31,183 nt of DNA, taken from the NCBI GenBank assembly GCA_023436605.1, contig JAEZIQ010000163.1, positions 1 to 31,183 of the forward strand, written 5' to 3'. Positions 23,407 to 31,181 of this stretch are shown here, piece by piece (position 1 is the first letter of the stretch; each line of letters begins with the position of its first letter). This DNA is from Actinomycetes bacterium (GTDB taxonomy: Bacteria; Actinomycetota; Thermoleophilia; Solirubrobacterales; 70-9). Under the pieces are notes generated by a model. That model searched no databases. It had not been told where the DNA came from and was given only the letters and a program-made list of their open reading frames with translations. The position numbers and the translations under genes are program-made.

Positions 23407-24096
23407 GTGGCGAGTTCACAACCTCACTCACTCGCGGTCCTGATCGCGGCCCGGAACGAGGCGGACGTGATCGCCGCGACTATCGGTTCGCTCAGGGAAG
23501 CCTTCCCGGGAGCCACGATCTGGGTTGCCGATGACGCCTCCGACGACGGCACCGCCGACGCCGCGATGGCAGCCGGGGCCAAGGTGGTGAGCCGCGGCCG
23601 GCCGCACGGCAAAGGCGGCAACATGACCGCCTGCGCCGAGGCGATGCTCTCCGACCCGGACCTCCCGGATTACGTGCTCCTCTGCGACGGCGACCTGGCC
23701 GGCTCGGCCGGGAAACTGGGCCCGCTGGTCAAGGCGGTCGAAAACGACGAGTGCGACCTGGCGGTCGCGATGTTCGCGAAGCGGGTGGGGGGCGGCTTCG
23801 GCTTTGCCCTGGGGTTCTCGGCCTGGGTGATCCGCAAGCGGTGCGGGGCCGAACCCGAAGCGCCGATCTCCGGCCAGCGGGCGATGGGCATCGAAGTCCT
23901 GCGCAAGGTCCTGCCGTTTGCTCCCGCCTACGGAATGGAAACCGGTATGACCATCGACGCGGTTCGGGCCGGCTACCGGCTCGGCGAATATGAGATCGAC
24001 CTCGCCCACAAGGCGACCGGAAAAACCCTCAAGGGCTTCATCCATCGCTTCCGGCAACTGCTCGACTTCGCGAGGGTCTATGCGTCGCGGCGTTAG
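23407..24096 (+). CDS. Family 2-type glycosyltransferase
   Basis: A 229-aa GT-A-fold protein with no membrane segment. The nucleotide-binding N-terminus is LAVLIAARNEADVIAATIGSL, followed by the Asp-rich VADDASDDGT, and the metal-binding DXD is CDGDLAG (D94, D96). The nucleotide sugar and acceptor cannot be read. It is smaller than most family members and lacks a C-terminal membrane region, but the next gene encodes a small membrane protein that overlaps it by 17 nt and could serve as anchor or partner. The start is GTG 23407, 9 nt after a TAGAGT box. Its position in one operon with glycerol kinase suggests a glycolipid or polyol-phosphate product; this is inference. Confidence 0.85.
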   Translation: MASSQPHSLAVLIAARNEADVIAATIGSLREAFPGATIWVADDASDDGTADAAMAAGAKVVSRGRPHGKGGNMTACAEAMLSDPDLPDYVLLCDGDLAGSAGKLGPLVKAVENDECDLAVAMFAKRVGGGFGFALGFSAWVIRKRCGAEPEAPISGQRAMGIEVLRKVLPFAPAYGMETGMTIDAVRAGYRLGEYEIDLAHKATGKTLKGFIHRFRQLLDFARVYASRR

Positions 24097-24523
24097 GAAA
24101 GTCCTGCCCGGGGCGGACGACGTCGGCGAACCCGTGCCTCGCGACTGGAAGCGGTTCGCGATCGTCTGTGGACTCTTTCTCGCCTACGAGTCCGTGCTGA
24201 TCATTTTCTTCGGGGACTACTTCTACAACGGGGTCACTTCGGAGCTCGGCGGCTGGGCGATGATCGGGGTGGCGGCACTCGGTTACGTCATGTTGGGGGC
24301 GAACGCGGGCGCACCCGCCTCGGTCTTCGTCACGCCGCTCCCGGTTCTGGTCGCCTGGCTCGTGGACAGTCCGATTCCGTCCGAGGCCTGGGGCGGGGAG
24401 AACCTGCCGCTTTACCAGAAGTGGATCGTTTCCTCGTTCGTGTTCCTCCCCGCCTGGGTCTTCGGGTTCCTCTCGTCCCTGTTCGTTGACGACAAACGAA
24501 ACGGGAGGTTGAGGCGCCGATGA
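24080..24523 (+). CDS. Small membrane protein of unknown function
   Basis: A 147-aa protein not assigned to a family. A basic N-terminus (MRRGVRK) is followed by four hydrophobic segments at about 25-45, 57-75, 80-97 and 118-140, and a basic, Arg-rich tail. The loop before the last segment contains SEAWGGENLPLYQKW. The start ATG 24080 lies inside the end of the glycosyltransferase (17-nt overlap), with a GAGGG about 4 nt upstream. An earlier in-frame start would read deep into that gene. It overlaps glpK by 4 nt, so it is translationally tied to both neighbours. Confidence 0.75.
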   Translation: MRRGVRKVLPGADDVGEPVPRDWKRFAIVCGLFLAYESVLIIFFGDYFYNGVTSELGGWAMIGVAALGYVMLGANAGAPASVFVTPLPVLVAWLVDSPIPSEAWGGENLPLYQKWIVSSFVFLPAWVFGFLSSLFVDDKRNGRLRRR

Positions 24524-25986
24524 TCCTTTCGATCGATCAGGGAACGACCGGTTCGACCGCGCTGGTCTTCGATGGCGAAGGTCGAATCCGCGGTCGGGGT
24601 TACGCCGAGTTTCGACAGCATTTCCCGAAGCCGGGCTGGGTCGAACACGACGCGGACGAGATCTGGGAAACGACCTGGGGAGTCGCCGCCCGGGCGCTGG
24701 CCGGGGCCGGGATCAGTGGTCCCGACCTCGACGCGATCGGGATCACGAACCAGCGGGAAACCGTGGTGGCCTGGGATCCGGACACCGGCAGACCGCTCCA
24801 TCACGCCCTGGTCTGGCAGGACCGCCGGGGTGCCGCCCGCTGCGACGAACTGAGGTCCGAGGGTCTGGAGCCGCTGGTCCGGGAGCGGACCGGGCTGGTG
24901 CTCGATCCCTACTTCTCGGCGACCAAGATCGAGTGGCTGCGCCAGAACGTGGAAGGGGCCGACCGGGCCGTCTTCGGCACGATCGATTCCTGGCTGGTCC
25001 AGCGGATGTGCGGCGAGCACGTCACCGACCTGACCAACGCCTCCCGGACCATGCTCTTCGACACCGGCAAGCTCGAGTGGGACCCGCAGCTCTGTGAGAC
25101 CTTCGGCGTCACGCCCGACTCGCTTCCCGAGGTGCGGCCCTCGGCCGGGGCCTTTGGCACGACCTCCGGCTTCGGCGGTGAGGTGCCGGTGGCTGGAATC
25201 GGCGGCGATCAGCAGGCGGCGCTGTTCGGGCAGATGTGTCACCAGCCGGGCATGGCGAAGAACACATATGGCACCGGCAGTTTCGTGCTGCTGAACGCCG
25301 GTCGGGAGAAACCTGAACCGGGCGAGGGCCTGCTCGGCACCATTGCCTGGGGCATCGACGGAGAGGACGGCCAGGTCGAGGTCGACTACGCGCTCGAGGC
25401 ATCGGTCTTCGTCACCGGCAGCGCCGTCCAGTGGCTGCGCGACGGGCTCGGGATCATCAAGGACGCAAGCGAGACCGAAGCACTGGCCGCTTCGCTTGAC
25501 TCCAACGACGGGGTCTACTTCGTGCCCGCACTGACCGGGCTCGGTTCGCCCTGGTGGGACCCTTACGCGCGCGGAACCATGGTCGGTCTGACCCGTGGGA
25601 CCGGTCGCGCACACATCGCCCGGGCAGCGCTCGAAGCGATCGCCTACCAGACCGTTGACGCGGTTCGGGCCCAGGAAGCTGCCTCCGGCGAGAGACTCGA
25701 GGTACTCCGGGCCGACGGCGGCGCGGTCGCCAACAAGTGGCTGATGCAGTTCCAGGCCGACCTGCTCGGAGTGCCGGTCGAGATCCCCGAGATCAGCGAG
25801 ACGACCGCCTTCGGCGCGGCCTGCCTGGCCGGAATCGGCAGCGGCACCTGGACTATCGACCAGGTCCGGGGCATGTGGAAATCAGCCGCCCGCTACGAAC
25901 CGAAGATGAGCCGGGACCAGGCAGATTCGCTGCTGGCTGACTGGCACCGGGCCGTCGAACGTTCCCGGGACTGGGCCGGGGCTTAA
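24520..25986 (+). CDS. glpK: Glycerol kinase
   Basis: A 488-aa FGGY-family sugar kinase that phosphorylates glycerol to sn-glycerol 3-phosphate with ATP. The phosphate-binding start SIDQGTTGSTALVFD (D6), the glycerol site ITNQRE (R79, E80), WQDRR, GTIDSWLV and the catalytic base D230 in GIGGDQQAALFGQ are all present. The C-terminal motif GGAVANKWLMQFQADLL and the TTAFGAACLAG block match the family. Length is near the usual ~500 aa. It is the third gene of an operon with a glycosyltransferase and a small membrane protein. Its product feeds phospholipid synthesis, and an acyltransferase gene follows 127 bp later behind repeat B. Confidence 0.97.
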   Translation: MILSIDQGTTGSTALVFDGEGRIRGRGYAEFRQHFPKPGWVEHDADEIWETTWGVAARALAGAGISGPDLDAIGITNQRETVVAWDPDTGRPLHHALVWQDRRGAARCDELRSEGLEPLVRERTGLVLDPYFSATKIEWLRQNVEGADRAVFGTIDSWLVQRMCGEHVTDLTNASRTMLFDTGKLEWDPQLCETFGVTPDSLPEVRPSAGAFGTTSGFGGEVPVAGIGGDQQAALFGQMCHQPGMAKNTYGTGSFVLLNAGREKPEPGEGLLGTIAWGIDGEDGQVEVDYALEASVFVTGSAVQWLRDGLGIIKDASETEALAASLDSNDGVYFVPALTGLGSPWWDPYARGTMVGLTRGTGRAHIARAALEAIAYQTVDAVRAQEAASGERLEVLRADGGAVANKWLMQFQADLLGVPVEIPEISETTAFGAACLAGIGSGTWTIDQVRGMWKSAARYEPKMSRDQADSLLADWHRAVERSRDWAGA

Positions 25987-25992
25987 CTGCAG

Positions 25993-26071
25993 GTCGGGCG
26001 GGGTCCGGCCCGACCTCCCGGCCAAACCCGCCCTCTCACCAGAAACATCCAATGGATGGGAGGGCTCAGCC
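25993..26071. repeat. Dispersed intergenic repeat, copy B
   Basis: This 79-bp element is related to 20069-20147 by end-to-end alignment, with two one-base gaps and scattered substitutions. It begins 7 nt after the glpK stop and ends with ATGGGAGGG and CTCAGCC. An additional inner inverted repeat (GGTCGGGC / GCCCGACC) is present near 25992-26012. The differences between copies keep some pairing potential, suggesting selection on structure. Confidence 0.6.
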
Positions 26072-26113
26072 GGTGTAACTGCCAGCCAGGGGTGGGGTAA
26101 CGATCCGTAACCC

Positions 26114-26884
26114 ATGTCCGAGATCAAGCCTCAGAAGTACAAAGACCCGCGTCCCGCCGAATACTTCGACCACATTCACGAACGGTCGAGAAACCACGAG
26201 CCGAACTGGGTCTACGAGGCGGTCCGGGCGGTACTCACCCCGATCGCGGTCGGTCTCTACCGGGCCCGGGCGATCGGCACCGAGAACGTGCCGGCCGAAG
26301 GTCCCGTGCTTCTCGCTCCGAACCACTTCTCGAACATGGACCACTTCTTCGCCGGGGTCTATCTGCGCAGGAAGATCCGCTTCATGGCGAAGTCACAGCT
26401 CTTCGGGGCCCCGGTCCTGACCCAGATCTTCAAGTACGGCGGCGTGTTCCCGGTCCGGCGCGGCTACAAGGATGAAGAAGCTTTCATAACCGCCAACCGG
26501 ATCCTCGAGCACGACGGTTGCGTCCTGGTATACGCCGAGGGCGGCAGGTCACGGACCGGCGGTCTCGGTGAGGCAAAGCCGGGCATCGGACGGATCGCCC
26601 TCGAGAACGGGGTGCCGGTGGTGCCGGTCGCAATCCACGGCTCGGCCTCGGTTCGCAAGTGGAAGAAGCTGGTCCTGCCGAAGGTGACAGTTCAGTTTGG
26701 CGAGCCGATGAGCTTCCCCGTGGTCGCCGAACCGACCCGGGAACAGCAGCTCGACTGCGCCAAAGAGGTCTTCGACCAGGTCAAGACGATGTACACGGCG
26801 CTGGATGAAAAGGGTCGGCGGGGCGTCAATCAGGCACTGCGGGAGACGGTCTCGCCCGCACCCGGCAAGACGATCCAGTCGTAG
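26114..26884 (+). CDS. 1-acyl-sn-glycerol-3-phosphate acyltransferase family protein
   Basis: A 256-aa PlsC-type acyltransferase that would add the second acyl chain to lysophosphatidic acid at the membrane face. The catalytic HX4D is in NHFSNMDH (H71, D76), the substrate-binding block is AEGGRSRTG (E142-G148), and the intermediate motif GGVFPVRRGYKD is present. The N-terminus is polar, with one weakly hydrophobic helix at about 34-50. The start region carries GTAAC repeated around the ATG (GGTAACGATCCGTAACC), without a Shine-Dalgarno sequence. Following glycerol kinase, it completes a short path from glycerol to phosphatidic acid, though the family also acylates other acceptors. Confidence 0.92.
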   Translation: MSEIKPQKYKDPRPAEYFDHIHERSRNHEPNWVYEAVRAVLTPIAVGLYRARAIGTENVPAEGPVLLAPNHFSNMDHFFAGVYLRRKIRFMAKSQLFGAPVLTQIFKYGGVFPVRRGYKDEEAFITANRILEHDGCVLVYAEGGRSRTGGLGEAKPGIGRIALENGVPVVPVAIHGSASVRKWKKLVLPKVTVQFGEPMSFPVVAEPTREQQLDCAKEVFDQVKTMYTALDEKGRRGVNQALRETVSPAPGKTIQS

Positions 26885-26888
26885 GCAG

Positions 26889-26932
26889 GGTGGGGCGAAC
26901 CTCCTGCGTATGGCGGGCGGATCGCCCCCACC
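26889..26932. terminator. Hairpin between acyltransferase and lactonase genes
   Basis: GGTGGGGCGA (26889-26898) pairs with TCGCCCCCACC (26922-26932), with one bulged C and a 23-nt loop. The genes on either side converge, so it may act in both directions. No T-tract. Confidence 0.5.
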
Positions 26933-26935
26933 GCA

Positions 26936-27841
26936 TTACTCCCAGCGTTCGGGGGCGTTTTCGTAGAAGGCCGTGTCGTGGCCGGCGGTGATGACCGCCG
27001 AGGGGTACGTCTGGCGGAATAGGCGCAGTTCCTGGAGCGAGCGCTTGTAGTTGTGCTCGTCGTACATCGAGCCAGGCAGGCTGGCTCCCGGTTCGAGTTT
27101 GGATTCCTCGTAGATCGCGTCGCCACTGATCACCAGGTCCTGCTCCTTGAGACGGCAGATCAGCGACTGATGGCCGGGTGAGTGGCCAGGGGTGGAGGCG
27201 ATCCGGATCGAGCCGTCGCCGAACAGGTCAAGCGTGCGGCCGAAGCTGGCGTACGAGCTGACCTTGTCGGAATCAAAGGAGATAGTGCGGAAGTCGAAGG
27301 CGTAGTCGTACTGCTGACGGTGGTAACCCTTGAAGTCCGGGTTACGGACCGTCGCCGCGTACTGCCACTCGACCGCGTTCACGATCAGGGTCGCATCGGG
27401 GAACTCGCTGATCGCCGAGGCGTGGTCGTAGTGGAGGTGAGTGAAGATCACCATCCGGATCTCGGAGTGGTCGATGCCCTTGGCGCGAAGCTGTGAGAGC
27501 ACATCCTGGCCCGGCTCCTGGGCCGGGCGCATCAGCCAGGTTGTGAACCGACCCAGGTTCTTGGCCGGGTCGGAAGCGACGGCGGGATGGAGGCCGGTGT
27601 CGACCAGGATCAGGCCGGCGGAGGGGTGGCGGATCAGGAAACAGGGAATCGGTGTGGGCTCCCGTTCTTCCCGGGTCGAGCGCAGGATCGCCAGCGAACC
27701 CGCTTTCCCCTTGGGGCTGTCATGGAGGATCGGGGGGCTGCTGAAGGTTCCCGTCACCATCGGCTCGACAGTCACGGTGGCACCTTCTTTCCCACCCGGA
27801 AGCGGGGTTTCGAGTGGCCTGGATTCAGCGTGGATGCTCAC
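26936..27841 (-). CDS. Metallo-beta-lactamase-fold hydrolase, lactonase-like
   Basis: A 301-aa enzyme of the MBL fold. The zinc motif HLHYDH gives H135, H137, D139 and H140. Further ligands are H220 or H224 in STPGHSPGH, D241 in ISGDAIYEE and the His of ITAGHDTAF near the C-terminus. The arrangement, the Tyr next to the motif and the DTGLHP strand resemble the AiiA/AttM-type N-acyl-homoserine lactonase group, which opens lactone rings; other lactones or esters are equally possible. No LuxI-type synthase is in the window. The start is GTG 27841, 6 nt after a TAAGGT box. It is divergent from an enoyl-CoA reductase. Confidence 0.88.
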   Translation of the reverse strand: MSIHAESRPLETPLPGGKEGATVTVEPMVTGTFSSPPILHDSPKGKAGSLAILRSTREEREPTPIPCFLIRHPSAGLILVDTGLHPAVASDPAKNLGRFTTWLMRPAQEPGQDVLSQLRAKGIDHSEIRMVIFTHLHYDHASAISEFPDATLIVNAVEWQYAATVRNPDFKGYHRQQYDYAFDFRTISFDSDKVSSYASFGRTLDLFGDGSIRIASTPGHSPGHQSLICRLKEQDLVISGDAIYEESKLEPGASLPGSMYDEHNYKRSLQELRLFRQTYPSAVITAGHDTAFYENAPERWE

Positions 27842-27847
27842 AGTCGG

Positions 27848-27878
27848 ACCTTACCGCCGGACCGTCCGCAGATAGGAT
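27848..27878. promoter_or_regulatory. Divergent promoters (lactonase / SDR)
   Basis: TAAGGT on the minus strand (27848-27853) lies 6 nt before the lactonase GTG. TAGGAT on the plus strand (27873-27878) lies 12 nt before the SDR ATG. No Shine-Dalgarno sequence is present for either gene, and the whole gap is 49 bp. Confidence 0.45.
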
Positions 27879-27890
27879 TCGGACCGGCAG

Positions 27891-28739
27891 ATGGGACAAA
27901 ACGTACGCTCACAGATTTTCCGCGATGACCTGCTCGACGGCAAGGTCATCGTCCTCTCGGGGGCCGGTACCGGGTTGGGACGCGAAGCCACCCTCGAGAT
28001 GGTCCGGCTCGGCGCGACTGTAGTCGGCTGCGGCCGACGTCCCGAACCGCTCGCAGAGACCGCCGGGCTGGCCGAGGATTTACCCGGCAAGTTCGAGTAC
28101 GAGACCCTCGACATCCGCGACGAGGAAGCGATCGATTCCTTCTTCGACGGGATCGTCGAGAAGCACGGCCGGATCGACGTTCTGGTCAACAACGCCGGTG
28201 GGCAGTTCCTGAGTCCGGCCGAAATGATCAGCCCGAAGGGCTTCCGCACCGTGATCGAGCTCAACGTGACCGGCACCTGGCTGATGAGTCACGCCGCCGC
28301 GACCAAGGCCTTCATCCCGCAGGAATCCGGGGCGATCATCAATGTCACCCTCTCGCCCCACAACGGCATGCCGGGCATGGTCCATTCCGGAGCAGCCCGG
28401 GCCGCGGTCGAGAACATGACCAAGACCCTCTCGATCGAGTGGTCACGATTCAACATCCGCACCTGCGCAATCGCCGCCGGCCAGTTCGCCACCGACACCT
28501 TCGTCAACAAGTACCCGAAGGAAATCGTCGAATCGGTCCACAAGACGATCCCGCTGGGACGGGTGGGTGAATCCGAAGAGATGGCCTGGCTGATCGCCTT
28601 CCTCGCTTCCGATGCCGGAGCCTTCCATTCCGGATCGGTAATCACGCTCGACGGGGCCCGCGACAACTGGTTCGGCCCCTGGCCGCCGGTCGCGATCGCA
28701 ACCGACAGTGGTTCGGTCCCGGCCGAAGAACGTCGCTAG
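27891..28739 (+). CDS. SDR oxidoreductase, trans-2-enoyl-CoA reductase (PECR)-like
   Basis: A 282-aa short-chain dehydrogenase/reductase. The cofactor loop GAGTGLG is at 24-30, CGRRPEPL follows strand 2 (Arg favours NADPH), and the NNAGG motif is at 100-104. The classical YxxxK is absent: the site reads HSGAAR (165-170), so the expected Tyr is Ser and the Lys is Arg. The same HSGAARA block, together with GGQFLSPAE after NNxG, is what I remember from the mammalian peroxisomal trans-2-enoyl-CoA reductase PECR, so this is a PECR/2,4-dienoyl-CoA reductase-type enzyme rather than a dead SDR. It probably reduces an enoyl-CoA with NADPH in fatty-acid metabolism. Confidence 0.9.
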   Translation: MGQNVRSQIFRDDLLDGKVIVLSGAGTGLGREATLEMVRLGATVVGCGRRPEPLAETAGLAEDLPGKFEYETLDIRDEEAIDSFFDGIVEKHGRIDVLVNNAGGQFLSPAEMISPKGFRTVIELNVTGTWLMSHAAATKAFIPQESGAIINVTLSPHNGMPGMVHSGAARAAVENMTKTLSIEWSRFNIRTCAIAAGQFATDTFVNKYPKEIVESVHKTIPLGRVGESEEMAWLIAFLASDAGAFHSGSVITLDGARDNWFGPWPPVAIATDSGSVPAEERR

Positions 28740-28744
28740 GCGGA

Positions 28745-28773
28745 TTGGCCAGCGCCCGTACTGGGCACATAGT
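28745..28773 (+). promoter_or_regulatory. Promoter of the M1 peptidase gene
   Basis: TTGGCC (28745-28750) and CATAGT (28768-28773), each 4 of 6 to consensus, are spaced by exactly 17 bp. The implied leader of about 40 nt contains AGGAGG (28811-28816) before the TTG start. Confidence 0.5.
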
Positions 28774-28820
28774 GTTCTAGAGCGCTGCAGGGCGGGGGAC
28801 CTCCCGGAACAGGAGGAACA

Positions 28821-31181
28821 TTGATTTCAAGCAAAGGCAGGACGGCGAACAGGTTTTCCGCCGGGTTGGCGGCGCTCGTCGCGGCGGCGTTGCTTTTCGG
28901 CGGGTTCGCCTCAGGGGCAGAGGCGGCCGGCAAGACCAGCGTGCTGAACGTGAACGCGCGGCCGAAGATGGTGCTGGGGAACGAGTACGTCGCTTCAGGA
29001 AAGGTCCGTAACAAGTTCGCGAGGACGATCCGCGGACAGGTGAACGTTTCGCTGTCGAAGGTGCGCGGGAGACCGGGGGGCAAGGTCATCGGTCGGACCA
29101 GAGTCCGGATCCCGAAGCGCTCCAATGCGCGTTTCGTAGCCGGCACGAGGATCCCCAACACGGTCAGGACCGGCCGGTGGTTCATCTCGGCCTGTTTCCG
29201 CGGCTCCTGCAAGTCACGGGCGGTCACGATCTCCTCGAGCCGAGGTCCCACGGGGCCGACCGGACCGACGGGCCCAAGCGGTCCGACCGGGCCGACCGGA
29301 CCTGGAGGGTTTACCGACGGAGCGACCACCGGTAACGATCCACTGCTGCACGGGATCGGCAACGGCGGCTACGACGCCAAGAACTACTCGCTGAACCTCG
29401 TCTACGACCCGGTCACCAACCGGTTCGGCGCCGGCACCAAGTCGACCATGACCGCCACCGCAACCCAGGATCTGAGCGGCTTCAGTCTCGACTTCATGCC
29501 TTCGTCGATGACGATCGGCGAAGTGACCGTGAACGGAACTCCGGTCCAATCCTGGGCACTCGAGGATGTCGTCCTGAGCGAGGAGACCACATACCCGGAT
29601 GCGAAGCTGGTGATCGAGCTCGATCCGAGCCAGTACACCGAGGACGGTGATGAGTTCGAGGTGACGGTGACCTACAGCGGTTATGTCGATCAGGTGGTCG
29701 ACCCGGATACGGCGCTCGACGGCTGGATCCGATACTGCCGAAGCGGCACACCCGGCCCCAACAACCCGGACTGCCATGGCGCCTGGACGACCAGCGAGCC
29801 ACTCGGGGCGATGAGCTACTTCCCGAGCAACAATCTCGCCGGCAAGGACAAGGCGACTTTCCAGACCACGACCACGATCCCGGCTGCGAACGCGGCGACG
29901 CACACCGCGCTCGGTTCGGGAGAGCTGGTTTCGAACACGCTCAACGGTGATGGCACCCGGACTTTCAGCTGGGATGAAGAGATCCCGTTGGCTCCGTATC
30001 TCCACACGGCGACCGTCGCACCGATGGTCTACCAGGAGTCGTCGTTTACCGACAACAGCGCCAATCCGGCCAAGACCGGTCCCCTGTACAACCTCTACGA
30101 CGTCACTGCCAACCCGACCCAGATCGCGACCCTCGAGACGAGGTTTGCCTCCCAGCAGTCGATCATCGACTTCTACACCCCCTGGTTCGGGCCGTACCCG
30201 CTCAACTCGGGCGGCATCGTCGCTGGCCGGGCGGCCGGAGTCGGATACGCACTGGAGAACCAGGGCAAATCCCACTTCGCTGGTCCGTTCAACGGGTCGG
30301 GTCCGAGCGTCGGCGTGAGCACCCTGAATCACGAGTACGTCCACCAGTGGTTCGGTGACACGATCGGGCCGGCGACCTGGCTCGAGATCTGGTTCAACGA
30401 GGGTTGGGCGGCCTGGGCGGAGTGGCTGGCCGCCGGAACCCGGGCTACGTCGTTCGACGAGATCTACGCACTGCCAGAGGACGACTGGGCAATCCCGCCG
30501 GCGACCCTCGACGGTGACCCGGTCAACCTGTTCGACGGCATGGCCGCCTATGACCGTCCCGCGGCCGCGCTCGAGGGGTACGCCCAGATCGTCGGTGACG
30601 AAAAGATGAAGGCCTACGCGAAGACCCTGATGGAGAAGTACGGCTACTCATCCGTCACCACTCAGCAGGCCGTGAAGACGGCCCTGGACATCAGCGGGTT
30701 CGAAGGTGCCCAGAGGGTCAAGCTGAAGAACTACTGGCACCAATGGCTCTACTGGGATCACAAGCCGGACCTGACTCCGGATATTTCCTGGTCCCCTGAC
30801 CAGATCGGAGCCGAAGGACGACCGAAACGGGCCCCGGAAGGGGCCCGTTTTTTGTTGTACCTACGTACATACGCGCATGGCTCCACTCATGGAAGACTGG
30901 CTGCGCGGGTACGCCAGGGAAGGGTTCTTGGCCCGCCAAGACAAACGAATAGAAGGAGGGCCGGAATTGGGCTCGCAAGGAACGAGGACGGCTGCGCCTC
31001 GCCTCAGGAAGCTGGCTGCTGCCGGCTGCCTCTGGGTGATGGCAGCCTGTCTGATGGCAGGTGCAGCGGAGGCAGCACCGAAGACAAAGGTCGTCAAGGT
31101 GGCGGCCGCCGCAAAAATGGCGCAGGGAAGCCAGTACATCGTCGCCACTACCGTGAGGAACACAGCTTCCAAGCGGGTTAA
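28821..31181 (+). CDS. Secreted M1-family metallopeptidase with collagen-like linker
   Basis: The frame encodes 786 aa, but the true protein probably ends near residue 660. The signal peptide is at 1-36. A basic beta-rich Ig/CARDB-like module spans about 38-138, followed by Gly-Pro-Thr/Ser triplets at 142-163. The M1 peptidase region spans about 180-650: GYALENQ (475-481) in place of GAMEN, zinc motif HEYVH (504-508), NEG with E527 exactly 18 residues after H508, and Tyr577 in AAYDRPA as the catalytic Tyr. It should cleave peptides outside the cell. The TTG start is 4 nt after AGGAGG. No stop occurs before the strong terminator at 30825; the frame runs on into the next gene to TAA 31181 with Arg/Gly-rich nonsense-like sequence. 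A frameshift or sequence error near 30760-30797 is likely, since TGA 30797 is in another frame. Confidence 0.85.
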   Translation: MISSKGRTANRFSAGLAALVAAALLFGGFASGAEAAGKTSVLNVNARPKMVLGNEYVASGKVRNKFARTIRGQVNVSLSKVRGRPGGKVIGRTRVRIPKRSNARFVAGTRIPNTVRTGRWFISACFRGSCKSRAVTISSSRGPTGPTGPTGPSGPTGPTGPGGFTDGATTGNDPLLHGIGNGGYDAKNYSLNLVYDPVTNRFGAGTKSTMTATATQDLSGFSLDFMPSSMTIGEVTVNGTPVQSWALEDVVLSEETTYPDAKLVIELDPSQYTEDGDEFEVTVTYSGYVDQVVDPDTALDGWIRYCRSGTPGPNNPDCHGAWTTSEPLGAMSYFPSNNLAGKDKATFQTTTTIPAANAATHTALGSGELVSNTLNGDGTRTFSWDEEIPLAPYLHTATVAPMVYQESSFTDNSANPAKTGPLYNLYDVTANPTQIATLETRFASQQSIIDFYTPWFGPYPLNSGGIVAGRAAGVGYALENQGKSHFAGPFNGSGPSVGVSTLNHEYVHQWFGDTIGPATWLEIWFNEGWAAWAEWLAAGTRATSFDEIYALPEDDWAIPPATLDGDPVNLFDGMAAYDRPAAALEGYAQIVGDEKMKAYAKTLMEKYGYSSVTTQQAVKTALDISGFEGAQRVKLKNYWHQWLYWDHKPDLTPDISWSPDQIGAEGRPKRAPEGARFLLYLRTYAHGSTHGRLAARVRQGRVLGPPRQTNRRRAGIGLARNEDGCASPQEAGCCRLPLGDGSLSDGRCSGGSTEDKGRQGGGRRKNGAGKPVHRRHYREEHSFQAG
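30825..30853 (+). terminator. Intrinsic terminator after the M1 peptidase
   Basis: AAACGGGCCCC (30825-30835) and GGGGCCCGTTT (30840-30850) form a perfect 11-bp stem with a GGAA loop, followed by a run of six T (30848-30853). It is the only canonical T-tract terminator seen in the window. Confidence 0.9.
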
